DNA of 64,000 bases, taken from the NCBI RefSeq assembly GCF_029714325.1, contig NZ_CP121666.1:3224001-3288000 (forward strand), in the 5' to 3' direction. The translations under genes were made by a program, and so were the position numbers. The notes below the pieces were generated by a model that was not told where the DNA came from, searched no databases, and saw only the letters and a program-made list of their open reading frames with translations. Shown here piece after piece: positions 35,861 to 44,313 of the stretch (the first letter of the stretch is position 1; each line of letters starts with the position of its first letter). The stretch is from Bradyrhizobium sp. CB1717. GTDB taxonomy: Bacteria; Pseudomonadota; Alphaproteobacteria; Rhizobiales; Xanthobacteraceae.

Positions 35861-37360
35861 ATGGATCTCTTCCACAATCTGGCGATCGGCTTCGCCACGG
35901 CTGCCCAGCCCGCCAATCTGCTCTACGCCTTCTTCGGCTGCCTGCTCGGCACCTTGATCGGTGTGCTTCCCGGGCTCGGTCCGCTTGCGACCATCGCGAT
36001 GCTGCTTCCGATCACCTATGCGTTGCAGCCGGACGCCGCGCTGATCATGCTCGCTGGCATCTATTACGGCGCGCAGTATGGCGGCTCGACGACGGCCATC
36101 GTCGTCAATCTGCCCGGCGAGTCCTCCTCCGTCGTGACCACGATCGACGGCTACCAGATGGCCAAGCAGGGCCGCGCCGGCGTGGCGCTCTCAACTGCCG
36201 CCATCGGCTCCTTCTTCGCCGGATGCGTGGCGACGCTCGCTCTTGCAGCCCTCGCGGGACCGCTGACCGCGACCGCGCTGCTGTTCGGTCCCAAGGAATT
36301 CTTCGCGCTGATGATACTGGGCCTGATCCTTGCCTCGGTGCTGTCGAGCGGGCCGTTCATCGAGGGCATCGGCATGGTCGTGCTCGGCATGCTCCTGAGC
36401 CTCGTCGGCACCGATTTGAACAGCGGCAGCCAGCGTTTCGCCTTCGGCATTCCCCAGCTGTTCGACGGCCTCGATTTCGTGCCGCTGGCGATGGGCATCT
36501 TCGGCTTTGCCGAGATCGTCAAGAATCTCGAGCAGGACGACAAGCTGTCGCTGGTCACCCAGAAGATCACCAATTTGTTTCCGACCCGCGACGACTTCCG
36601 CCGCATGGTGCCGGCAATGCTGCGCGGCACGACGCTCGGCACGCTGCTCGGCGTTCTACCCGGCGGCGGCGCCGTGCTGTCCTCCTTTGCGTCCTACACG
36701 CTGGAGAAGAAGCTGTCGCGGCATCCCGAGCAGTTCGGCAAGGGCGCCATCGAAGGCGTTGCAGGCCCGGAGTCCGCGAACAATGCCGGCGCCCAGACCT
36801 CGTTCATCCCACTGCTGACGTTAGGGGTTCCCTCCAACGTCGTCATGGCGTTGATGGTCGGCGCCATGAACATCCACAACATCCATCCGGGCCCGGAGGT
36901 GATGACGAAGAACCCGACCCTGTTCTGGGGCCTGATCGCATCGATGTGGGTCGGCAATCTGATGCTACTCATCCTCAACCTTCCGCTGGTCGGGCTGTGG
37001 GTGAAACTGCTCACCATTCCCTATCGCTATCTCTTCCCCGCGATCATGGTGTTCTGCTCGATCGGCGTCTATTCCATCAACAGCGGAACGTTCGAGGTCT
37101 ATGAGGCGGCCGTGTTCTGCGTGTTCGGCTACATCCTGATCAAGCTGCAATTGCCGGCCGCGCCGCTGCTGCTGGGCCTGGTTCTGGGCCCGGCTATCGA
37201 GGAGAACTTCCGCCGCGCCATGGTGCTGTCGCGGGGCGATGCCACCGTGCTGCTGACGTCGCCGATCTCGGCGAGCCTCCTGGCCGCGGCCGCCATCGCG
37301 ATCATCCTGATCATTCTGCCGACGATCCGCGCGCGGCGCGAGGAGGCGCTCCAGGAATGA
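35861..37360 (+). CDS. tctA: Tripartite tricarboxylate transporter large permease
   Basis: A 499-residue TctA with about a dozen hydrophobic helices. The signatures are GTLIGVLPGLGPLATIAMLL, GIYYGAQYGGSTTAIVVNLP with GESSSVVT, and the second-half repeat GTLLGVLPGGGAVLSSFASY with AGPESANNAGAQTSFIPLLT. It imports a carboxylate delivered by TctC. It starts 13 bases after tctB and closes the operon. The frame extends upstream into tctB, but MDLFHNLAIGF is the natural start. Confidence 0.93.
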   Translation: MDLFHNLAIGFATAAQPANLLYAFFGCLLGTLIGVLPGLGPLATIAMLLPITYALQPDAALIMLAGIYYGAQYGGSTTAIVVNLPGESSSVVTTIDGYQMAKQGRAGVALSTAAIGSFFAGCVATLALAALAGPLTATALLFGPKEFFALMILGLILASVLSSGPFIEGIGMVVLGMLLSLVGTDLNSGSQRFAFGIPQLFDGLDFVPLAMGIFGFAEIVKNLEQDDKLSLVTQKITNLFPTRDDFRRMVPAMLRGTTLGTLLGVLPGGGAVLSSFASYTLEKKLSRHPEQFGKGAIEGVAGPESANNAGAQTSFIPLLTLGVPSNVVMALMVGAMNIHNIHPGPEVMTKNPTLFWGLIASMWVGNLMLLILNLPLVGLWVKLLTIPYRYLFPAIMVFCSIGVYSINSGTFEVYEAAVFCVFGYILIKLQLPAAPLLLGLVLGPAIEENFRRAMVLSRGDATVLLTSPISASLLAAAAIAIILIILPTIRARREEALQE

Positions 37361-37403
37361 CGCCGGGCAGGAAGGTCATCTGACCAACCGCCTGCGCGCG
37401 CGG

Positions 37404-37754
37404 CTACTGCCGCGCAGCGATCGCGGTCATCTCGAGCTTGACGCCCGGACCGAGATCGGCCACGCCGATTGCGGCGCGCGCCGGCAGATGAGCTTCCGCG
37501 AAATGCGCCTTCCAGGCCGCATTGAACTCCGCCTTCTCCTTCAAGTTGGTCATGTAGATGGTCACCTGCAGGACGTTGGCGAGGTCGGATCCGAGCGTCT
37601 TCAACAGGCGCGCAAGCTGTCCGAGGACATCGTTGGCTTGGCCCGACATGTCGAGGCTGGTGTCCTCGGGGACGATTCCGCCGATGTAGAGCACACCGTT
37701 GTGCTCGACCACCTCGTGGAGGAGTCCTTCATAGGGCAAAACGCGCTGGATCAT
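37404..37754 (-). CDS. RidA family protein
   Basis: A 116-residue RidA/YjgF/UK114 protein: VVEHNGVLYIGGIVPEDTSL, MSGQANDVLGQLARLLKTLG, VLQVTIYMTNLKEKAEFNAA and the end PARAAIGVADLGPGVKLEMT with the conserved Arg. RidA members hydrolyse reactive enamine/imine intermediates; the YjgF-type Glu at the end is retained in KLEMTAIAA. It converges with the tctA gene and is not part of that operon. Which subfamily it belongs to is not clear. Confidence 0.88.
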   Translation of the reverse strand: MIQRVLPYEGLLHEVVEHNGVLYIGGIVPEDTSLDMSGQANDVLGQLARLLKTLGSDLANVLQVTIYMTNLKEKAEFNAAWKAHFAEAHLPARAAIGVADLGPGVKLEMTAIAARQ

Positions 37755-38084
37755 GATGGGACCGATGTTGGTTTACGGGGATGGGGCGGGCATATCGCAC
37801 ATTTCCATGTCGGTGTCGCTGCGGGAGATTTCGCGGGCTTGCAAATGGTTCGACCGGGGCACTCCGAAGACGATCAGATAAAGCGTTGAAAACAAAGGAA
37901 TAAATTGTTGGTGGAATCGCCGTCGATCGCCCGCTGAACGTCCACCAAGATGTAGTTGCGCACGAGAGCCCAGCATTTCCGCCGACCCTGAGCCCGACGA
38001 CATCGGGGGGTGGATCGGTATACTGCCACCGGAATTGACTCGGGGTCGCTGAACCGTGCCATGCCCCGGAACAAGGATCTCGCG
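37755..38084. other. Divergent intergenic region, no gene seen
   Basis: About 330 bases lie between the RidA gene (minus) and the molybdopterin reductase (plus). The frames across it give no recognisable protein. GTG 38010 and ATG 38061 are in frame with the reductase and remain possible starts for it. No clear operator was found. Confidence 0.45.
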
Positions 38085-40406
38085 ATGGACGATACGATTG
38101 GCTTCCCCGACCCCGGTCTCGACCTCTCGGACGGCTTCAAGCCGCACACCTCCCATTGGGGTGTATTCTCGGCGCGCAACGGCGCGGCCGGGCTCGAGGT
38201 CAGGGCCTATGCGGGCGATCCCGATCCGAACGGCATCATCGACAATTTCCCCGGCGCGCTCCGTCATCAGGCGCGCATTGCGCAGCCGGCGATCCGCCGC
38301 GGCTGGCTCGAGCGTGGCCCCGGCCCCGACGATCGCCGCGGCCGTGACGAATTCGTGTCGGTGAGCTGGGAGAAGGCGCTCGACCTCCTCGGCGACGAGC
38401 TCTGCCGCATCCGCGACACGCGCGGGCCCGGCGCCGTGTTCGGCGGCTCCTATGGCTGGTCGAGCGCAGGCCGCTTCCATCACGCCCAGAGCCAGGTGCA
38501 TCGTTTCCTCAACATCGCGATGGGCGGCTATGTGCGCTCGGTGAACACGTACTCCTCCGGCGCGTCCTCGGTGCTGCTGCCGCAGATCCTGGCGGGCTAT
38601 GAGGACATCACCAAGCGCAACGTCACCTGGGAGCAGATTGCGACCGAGACCGATGTCGTGCTGGCCTTCGGCGGCATGGCGCTGAAGAACTCCATGGTGG
38701 CCGGCGGCTCAATCAGCAAGCATGTCGAGCGCGGCGCCATGGCGGCGGCGCGCCGGCGCGGCTGCGAGTTCATCCTGGTCAGTCCTTTGCGCGATGATCT
38801 GCCGGTCGAGGCCGGCGCCGAATGGATGAGTTGCCTGCCGGGCACCGACACCGCCTTGATGCTCGGCATCGTCCATACGCTGGTCGCGGAGAATCTGCAC
38901 GACCAGGCCTTCCTCGATCGCTACACCGAGGGGTGGCCGGTTTTCCTGCGCTATCTCACCGGCGAGAGCGACGGGCAGGCGAAGCACGCCGAATGGGCTG
39001 CCGCGATTTGCGGCGTCGAGGCGGAGACGATCCGCAAGCTTGCGCGTCGCGCCGCCGGGAAGCGCGCGCTGATCACCGTCTCGCACTCGCTCCAGCGCGC
39101 CGAACATGGCGAGCAGCCGGTGTGGATGGGCATGGTGCTGGCGGCAGTCCTCGGCCAGATCGGCCTTCCCGGCGGCGGCTATGCCTATTCGCTCGGTGCG
39201 ATCGGCTATTACGGCCGCCGCGTCAACGACGTGCCGGGGCCGACGCTGGGACAGGGCCGCAACGGTGTTGCCGATTTCATTCCGGTGGCGCGCATCGCCG
39301 ACATGCTGCTCAACCCAGGAACCACCTATCGCTACAATGGCGAGACGCGCACCTATCCCGACATCCGCCTCGTCTACTGGGCCGGCGGCAATCCCTTCCA
39401 CCACCACCAGGACATCAACCGCCTGCGCAAGGCGTTTGCGAAAGCAGACACCTTCGTTGTGCACGAGCTCGCCTGGACCGCGACGGCGCGGCACGCCGAC
39501 ATCGTGCTGCCATCGACGATGACGCTCGAGCGCGAGGACATCGGCTATTCCACCAACGATCCTCTCATGGTCGCGATGCATCAGATCGCCGAGCCGTTCG
39601 GCCTTGCGCGCGACGACTATGAGATCTTCGCCGATCTCGCCGAGCGCCTCGGTGCGCGTGAACCCTTCACCGAGGGGCGCACGTCGCGCCAGTGGCTGGA
39701 ATATCTCTACGAGCCGACCCGCGCTTCGCTTGCCAAGCGTGGCCTGGAGGCGCCGCGCTTCGATGAGTTCTGGCGCCGCGGCAGCCTGGTCGTGCCGCAG
39801 CAGCCGGACGATGGCGGCCGGCTGCGCCGCTTCCGCGACGATCCGGTCAACCACGCGCTCCCGACGCCGAGCGGCCGCATCGAGATTTATTCGGCAAAGA
39901 TCGCCGCCCATGGCGATGCCGATTGTCCCGGCCATCCGGTCTGGCTCGAGAATACCGACATGCCCAAACCCGGCACGCCGTGCTTCCTCGTCGCCAACCA
40001 GCCGGTGACGCGCCTGCACAGCCAGCTCGATTTCGGCGGCCATTCGCTGGCTGCCAAGCATCGCGGCCGCGAGGTCGCGCGCATGAACCCGGTTGACGCC
40101 GACGCGCGCGGCATCAAGGACGGCGACATCATCCGCCTGTTCAACGACCGCGGTGCCTGCCTTGCCGCCGTCCACGTCACCGACGGCATCGCGGCCGGCG
40201 TCGTCCAGCTGCCGACCGGCGCCTGGTACGACCCGATGGACCCCGAGGACGACGCCCCGCTCTGCGTCCACGGCAATCCCAACGTGCTCACCCGCGACCT
40301 CGGCACCTCATCCTTCGCGCAGGGCTGCACCGGGCAGCTGACGACGGTCGAGGTGGAGAAGTTCACCGGCAATTTGCCGCCGATCCGGGCGTTCGATCCG
40401 GTGTAG
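38085..40406 (+). CDS. Molybdopterin oxidoreductase, biotin/TMAO/DMSO sulfoxide reductase type
   Basis: A 773-residue enzyme of the DMSO reductase family lacking the N-terminal Cys cluster for an iron-sulfur centre. It has SVSWEKALDLLGDELCRIRD, FGGSYGWSSAGRFHHAQSQV and NTYSSGASSVLLPQILAGYE, where the serine resembles the Mo ligand of DMSO reductase. LVYWAGGNPFHHHQDINRL and DIVLPSTMTLEREDIG are cofactor-binding segments. No Tat signal is seen with this start, so a cytoplasmic BisC-like sulfoxide reductase fits best. The start is uncertain (38010, 38061 or 38085); AAGGA lies before 38085. No cytochrome partner is adjacent. Confidence 0.87.
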   Translation: MDDTIGFPDPGLDLSDGFKPHTSHWGVFSARNGAAGLEVRAYAGDPDPNGIIDNFPGALRHQARIAQPAIRRGWLERGPGPDDRRGRDEFVSVSWEKALDLLGDELCRIRDTRGPGAVFGGSYGWSSAGRFHHAQSQVHRFLNIAMGGYVRSVNTYSSGASSVLLPQILAGYEDITKRNVTWEQIATETDVVLAFGGMALKNSMVAGGSISKHVERGAMAAARRRGCEFILVSPLRDDLPVEAGAEWMSCLPGTDTALMLGIVHTLVAENLHDQAFLDRYTEGWPVFLRYLTGESDGQAKHAEWAAAICGVEAETIRKLARRAAGKRALITVSHSLQRAEHGEQPVWMGMVLAAVLGQIGLPGGGYAYSLGAIGYYGRRVNDVPGPTLGQGRNGVADFIPVARIADMLLNPGTTYRYNGETRTYPDIRLVYWAGGNPFHHHQDINRLRKAFAKADTFVVHELAWTATARHADIVLPSTMTLEREDIGYSTNDPLMVAMHQIAEPFGLARDDYEIFADLAERLGAREPFTEGRTSRQWLEYLYEPTRASLAKRGLEAPRFDEFWRRGSLVVPQQPDDGGRLRRFRDDPVNHALPTPSGRIEIYSAKIAAHGDADCPGHPVWLENTDMPKPGTPCFLVANQPVTRLHSQLDFGGHSLAAKHRGREVARMNPVDADARGIKDGDIIRLFNDRGACLAAVHVTDGIAAGVVQLPTGAWYDPMDPEDDAPLCVHGNPNVLTRDLGTSSFAQGCTGQLTTVEVEKFTGNLPPIRAFDPV

Positions 40407-40424
40407 GGATTGTTTCGTCCTCCT

Positions 40425-40506
40425 CCGTCATTGCGAGCGCAGCGAAGCAATCCAGAGTCCCTCCGCGGAAAGATTCTGGATTGCTTCGCTGCGCTCGCAA
40501 TGACGG
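40425..40506. repeat. Palindromic REP-like element, copy 1
   Basis: A perfect 32-base inverted repeat: left arm 40425-40456 beginning CCGTCATTGCGAGCGCAGCG, right arm 40475-40506, with an 18-base loop containing CTCCGCGG. It lies 19 bases after the molybdopterin reductase stop. A near-identical copy is at 63233-63312. No transposase is nearby. Confidence 0.9.
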
Positions 40507-40631
40507 TGTGGAAATAGCATCGGTCCCGCTTCCGCTCCCGCGTGCGAATTCGAAATCGTCGCGCGCATGACGAAAGAACCACAAGCGCTGCGCTGCTAAG
40601 GGTTCGTTCCCTCACCGACGGATCAACGAAC

Positions 40632-41132
40632 ATGACCAAAGCAGACCTGCAAAGCCCGACCGATCTCGGCGCTAACGCGAACCGCGACATTCCCGCCGCG
40701 CTGCGCGCCCTGCTCGCCGACGTCTTCGCGCTCTATCTGAAGACCAAGAACTTCCACTGGCACATGTCGGGCAGCCATTTTCGCGACTATCACCTGCTGC
40801 TCGACGAGCAGGCCGACCAGATCTTTGCGATGACCGACGACATCGCAGAACGCGCCCGCAAGATCGGTGGCACGACGCTGCGCTCGATCGGCCAGATCGC
40901 GCGCGAGCAGCGCATCCTCGACAACGACGCCGACTATGTCGATCCCCTGGACATGCTGGCGGAGTTGCGCAGCGACAACCAGCAGCTCACGCGCGAGATG
41001 CGGCGCGTGCACGAACTCTGCGACGAATATGGCGATGTCGCAACCGCAAGCCTGATCGAGAACTGGATCGACGAGGCCGAGCGACGGATCTGGTTCCTGT
41101 ACGAGTCGGGCCGCACCGGCGCGCAAGGGTGA
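40632..41132 (+). CDS. dps: Dps family DNA-binding ferritin-like protein
   Basis: A 166-residue Dps/ferritin-like four-helix protein. The ferroxidase segment is LKTKNFHWHMSGSHFRDYHL with LLDEQADQIFAMTDDIAERA supplying the His, Asp and Glu ligands shared between subunits. GGTTLRSIGQIAREQRILDN and the closing WIDEAERRIWFLYESGRT are family-typical. Dps stores iron, consumes H2O2 and protects DNA. ATG 40632 is chosen from family alignment. The palindromic repeat lies about 125 bases upstream, between the previous gene and this one. Confidence 0.93.
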   Translation: MTKADLQSPTDLGANANRDIPAALRALLADVFALYLKTKNFHWHMSGSHFRDYHLLLDEQADQIFAMTDDIAERARKIGGTTLRSIGQIAREQRILDNDADYVDPLDMLAELRSDNQQLTREMRRVHELCDEYGDVATASLIENWIDEAERRIWFLYESGRTGAQG

Positions 41133-41143
41133 TTCCCGGGGCC

Positions 41144-41188
41144 AAGAAAGAAAAAGGGGCCGTCCTGTGTGGGAGCAGGGACGGCCCC
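41144..41188 (-). terminator. Rho-independent terminator of the AraC gene
   Basis: On the minus strand GGGGCCGTCC (from 41188-41179) pairs with GGACGGCCCC (41165-41156) over a 13-base loop and is followed by TTTTTCTTTCTT. It lies 82 bases past the AraC-family stop. On the plus strand there is no T-tract, so it serves the minus-strand gene. Confidence 0.85.
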
Positions 41189-41270
41189 AGCTGGCTCACA
41201 GACCCGGGAGGAGGAGGGTGCGAGCCGGCGCAAGCGGCAGGGCGCCTGCGCCAAAGGCAGGAACGACGGG

Positions 41271-42257
41271 CTAGGCAGCCGCGCTGGCGATCCAGTCCCT
41301 GTCCGCAGCCGGCCGATGCCGCGGCAGCGGTTCGATCTCACAGCGCTCGCCGTTGCCGGCGAGGCGCCAACGTGCCGGGGACTGGCCGCTGATCCGCTTG
41401 AAGACGGTCGAAAAATGCGCCTGCGTAGAGAAGCCGACGGCAAGCGCGATCTCGGCCAGCGGCCGTCCGGTCGTCGCCAGCAGCGTCTTCGCATGTTCGA
41501 TCCGGTGATTGAGCAGATATTCGCGCGGACGATAGCCGGTCGCGGCCCGGAACTGCGCCGCAAAATGCATCCTGGACAGGCCAGCCACGCTGGCGAGTTC
41601 AGACAGGCTGATGCTGCGGTCGAAATGATCGGCGATATGCTGCTCGACGCGTCGCAGCCGCCATTTCGGCAACGCATTGACCCGCGCGCGTTGCGGCTCG
41701 AGCCGGGTGAGATGCATCGCAAGGGTCTGGCCGATACAGCGCACGAATTGACGGTCCGCGGCATCGCCATGCTCGATCAGCGCCTTGGCGAGCTCGGTGG
41801 CGAGCGGATCGCGTAGCAGGACGAGGTCGGCAAGCCCGTCGGTCGCGGGCGATTGCGCCGGGAATTGGTCAGCCCGGATGTGGAAGTGCAGGAAGGCGCA
41901 GGGCGCCTGGAATTGTGCACGGAGGGGCTTCGACGGCGCGCTGACATACAGCGTGCCTGCGGGCATGGTGCCGTCGAAAATGATCTGACGGTCACGCGTC
42001 AATTTCGCGCGCGTGGTCTTCAGCGCGATGCCGACGAAATAGTTATTCTCCGGTGTCGTCGCCTCGTGCGACGAGCCGTCTCTCGCATCCTCCCATCGCG
42101 AAATCGTGATGTCCTCGATCGCCGCATTCAGGCCGCGCTCGAGCCGGCGCCATCCGCTCTCCCTGGGAATCGGCTGTGCGGCCTGATGCTCTTGGTGATC
42201 CCGCGGGCTGGCCTGAAGATCAATCCAGGCATGTGCCGCCTGCAAATCGGTAAACAT
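41271..42257 (-). CDS. AraC family transcriptional regulator
   Basis: A 328-residue regulator. The C-terminal DNA-binding part has two HTH units: ISLSELASVAGLSRMHFAAQFRAATG and RPLAEIALAVGFSTQAHFSTVFKRISG. YRPREYLLNHRIEHAKTLLA links them. The N-terminal 210 residues form a Cupin-like effector domain with FVGIALKTTRAKLTRDRQII and CAFLHFHIRADQFP, similar to AraC_binding_2 types. It ends with its own terminator. The hydrolase operon upstream (transcribed in the same direction) is a possible target, but no site was identified. Confidence 0.9.
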   Translation of the reverse strand: MFTDLQAAHAWIDLQASPRDHQEHQAAQPIPRESGWRRLERGLNAAIEDITISRWEDARDGSSHEATTPENNYFVGIALKTTRAKLTRDRQIIFDGTMPAGTLYVSAPSKPLRAQFQAPCAFLHFHIRADQFPAQSPATDGLADLVLLRDPLATELAKALIEHGDAADRQFVRCIGQTLAMHLTRLEPQRARVNALPKWRLRRVEQHIADHFDRSISLSELASVAGLSRMHFAAQFRAATGYRPREYLLNHRIEHAKTLLATTGRPLAEIALAVGFSTQAHFSTVFKRISGQSPARWRLAGNGERCEIEPLPRHRPAADRDWIASAAA

Positions 42258-42559
42258 CGCTCATTCTCTCCGCATCGCGGTCGCTGGTGGCGACCGGCAA
42301 ACTCTCAAGCCCCGTCACCCGGCTTTCGAGAAGGCTTTCCATGCTCTGAGGATAGGCGTGGGCCCGACAAGAAGCCCGTTAGGGGTGATTAGGATGTGTT
42401 AGATTTTGTGCGAGTGCACAGGATGTGACAGCTCGTCGCATTTGGTCCGACTTCGTCAAGCTTTTCAATTTCTTGCGCCGGCCGGCGTGGTGCGAGGACG
42501 GCGCGGGGAAGTTCGATCGGCCTTGCGTGCGGTGCGACGGAGCGCCACGCCGTCGCTGT
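42258..42559. other. Intergenic region upstream of the AraC gene
   Basis: About 300 bases between the hydrolase stop and the AraC start. It contains the AT-richer stretch GTTAGATTTTGTGCGAGTGC near 42400, which may hold promoter elements. No gene with a sound ribosome site was found in it; overlapping frames are arginine-rich shadows. Confidence 0.45.
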
Positions 42560-43507
42560 TCAGCCCTTGCGCCCGTCGAGCCGTGCGAGGAAGTCGCGCA
42601 CGAGCCCGGCGATCTCGTCGGTCGCCTCGTCCAGCGCGAAGTGACCGGCTTCGAGCATGTGGACTTCGGCATCCGGCACATCGTCGCGATAGGCGGCGGC
42701 GCCGGCGACGGTGAAGGAGGGATCGTATTTGCCCCAGACCACCAGCGTCGGCGGCCGCGTCTTGCGCAGCCAGTCCTGCCACTTCGGATAGGACGCGACG
42801 TTGGTGCGATAGTCCAGAAACAGCGTGGTCTGGATCTCCGCCTGGCCGGGACGCGTCAGAAATGCGTATTCGTCGATCCAGGTGTCAGGGTCGTAGCGCT
42901 CGGGATGCGGACTGGAGCCGAGATGGCGCTGCCGCGTCGCCTGCAGAGACGTGAAGTTGGCCCTGAGCGCCTCGAGCTCATGCGCGGGATCGGCCCAGTA
43001 TTTGCGGCGCGCTTCCCACAGCGGGCTCAATCCCTGCTCATGCGAAACGGCGTTCTGGATGATGATGCCGCGGACACGTTCGGGATCGGCCAGCGCCATG
43101 CGGAAACCGACCGGACCGCCATAGTCCTGCATGAACAGGACGTAGTTGGCGAGACCAAGCTTCGCCGTGAGCTCGCCGATCACGCCGGCGATGTTGTCGA
43201 ATGTGTAGTTGAAGTCCGATGGCGGCGGTGCGCTGCTGTTGCCGAAGCCGGGATAGTCCGGCGCGATCAGGTGATATTTGTCCGCGAGCAGCGGCAGCAA
43301 CGGCTCCCACATCCGCGAGGAGGAGGGAAAGCCGTGGAGCAGCAGCACGGCCGGCGCGTCCACGGGCCCAGCCTCGCGGTAGAAGATCTTGAGGCCGTTT
43401 ACATCGACGCTGCGATAGCTGATCGAGCGACGGCTTGATCGCAGATCGTCTGCCGAAGCCTGCACGCTCGTTGCCGCGCCGCCGCTGCTACTCGAATACG
43501 GCATCAA
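42560..43507 (-). CDS. Alpha/beta hydrolase with Asp nucleophile (epoxide hydrolase/dehalogenase-like)
   Basis: A 315-residue alpha/beta hydrolase. The oxyanion motif is LLLHGFPSSSRMWEPLL and the nucleophile elbow is FMQDYGGPVGFRMAL with Asp128 in place of Ser, as in epoxide hydrolases and haloalkane dehalogenases. The cap region is rich in aromatic residues. The late acid is in VVWGKYDPSFTVAGA and His289 in EAGHFALDEATDEIA. The first 30 residues are extra and poorly conserved, so a later start is possible. It overlaps the preceding 235-residue protein by 20 bases. Confidence 0.87.
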   Translation of the reverse strand: MMPYSSSSGGAATSVQASADDLRSSRRSISYRSVDVNGLKIFYREAGPVDAPAVLLLHGFPSSSRMWEPLLPLLADKYHLIAPDYPGFGNSSAPPPSDFNYTFDNIAGVIGELTAKLGLANYVLFMQDYGGPVGFRMALADPERVRGIIIQNAVSHEQGLSPLWEARRKYWADPAHELEALRANFTSLQATRQRHLGSSPHPERYDPDTWIDEYAFLTRPGQAEIQTTLFLDYRTNVASYPKWQDWLRKTRPPTLVVWGKYDPSFTVAGAAAYRDDVPDAEVHMLEAGHFALDEATDEIAGLVRDFLARLDGRKG

Positions 43508-44195
43508 AAATCTCCACGTCCATCAGCACGGGCTTGGCGATCACGGTTCCGTCAGGCTGTAGCGCCTGCGCGCGCCGAAGCGTCGGCACCACGATGCCGC
43601 CGAAACTGTCATGAGCCCAGGAGTAGTGAGCGACCTTGGTCCCGAAGAGATCGTGATCCGTTCGCCGTTGCAGCGCGTTCTCGTCGAAATAAAAGATCTG
43701 ATCGGGCGCGAGCGTGATCAGGCTCGGGGGAAATTGCGCGCGCAGCCGCCGCCAGGTTTCGGTGTTCTCGCGCCACGGCGGCAGTTCTTCCAGCACGACA
43801 CCGGGATGGGCGAGCAGGAATGGATTGGTCAGATAATTCCAGATCGCGACGCCGCAGAAGTAGACGAGGTGCAGCTCGTCCGCGAGTGCAGCAGAGCCGG
43901 CCTCGGGAAACGCCAGGCTCGGATTGCTCCAGGCCCGCAGCACCTCGCCATCGGGGCTTTCGATCGTGATCGCATCCGGTTGAAACGAGCCCGAGTATTC
44001 CCCGCCGGTGATGCCGGTGAAACGGACGGATTGCGTCCGGGTCGAGCCTTCCGCAGTCACATCCTTGAATTCCCTGGCATGTCCGGCGCTTGCGAACAGC
44101 GTTCCGCCGACGGACAAATGGAGCGTGAACCGGTTCAAGCTGTTCCAGCGCGCCAGACCGCCGCTGGCATCGATTACATCGTCGAGAAGAGCCAT
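43488..44195 (-). CDS. Hypothetical protein (235 aa) cotranscribed with the hydrolase
   Basis: A 235-residue soluble protein without signal peptide. It begins MALLDDVIDASGGLARWNSL, then contains beta-rich segments FTLHLSVGGTLFASAGHARE and ITGGEYSGSFQPDAITIESP, and a late FPPSLITLAPDQIFYFDENA. The pattern suggests a LolA/LppX-like open beta sheet, but I do not recognise a named family. It is first in a two-gene operon; its last 20 bases overlap the hydrolase gene. A joint job with the hydrolase is likely, unknown in kind. Confidence 0.72.
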   Translation of the reverse strand: MALLDDVIDASGGLARWNSLNRFTLHLSVGGTLFASAGHAREFKDVTAEGSTRTQSVRFTGITGGEYSGSFQPDAITIESPDGEVLRAWSNPSLAFPEAGSAALADELHLVYFCGVAIWNYLTNPFLLAHPGVVLEELPPWRENTETWRRLRAQFPPSLITLAPDQIFYFDENALQRRTDHDLFGTKVAHYSWAHDSFGGIVVPTLRRAQALQPDGTVIAKPVLMDVEIFDAVFE

Positions 44196-44313
44196 GTCCC
44201 GTCACATCCGCCGTGAAGTGCCACCACCATGGCGGGGCGCTTGCGGATTGGCGTGTTAGAAGTTGTTAGGAGTTGCGAGCCGGGATTTGGGCGGTATCTC
44301 GTTGAACACGCTG

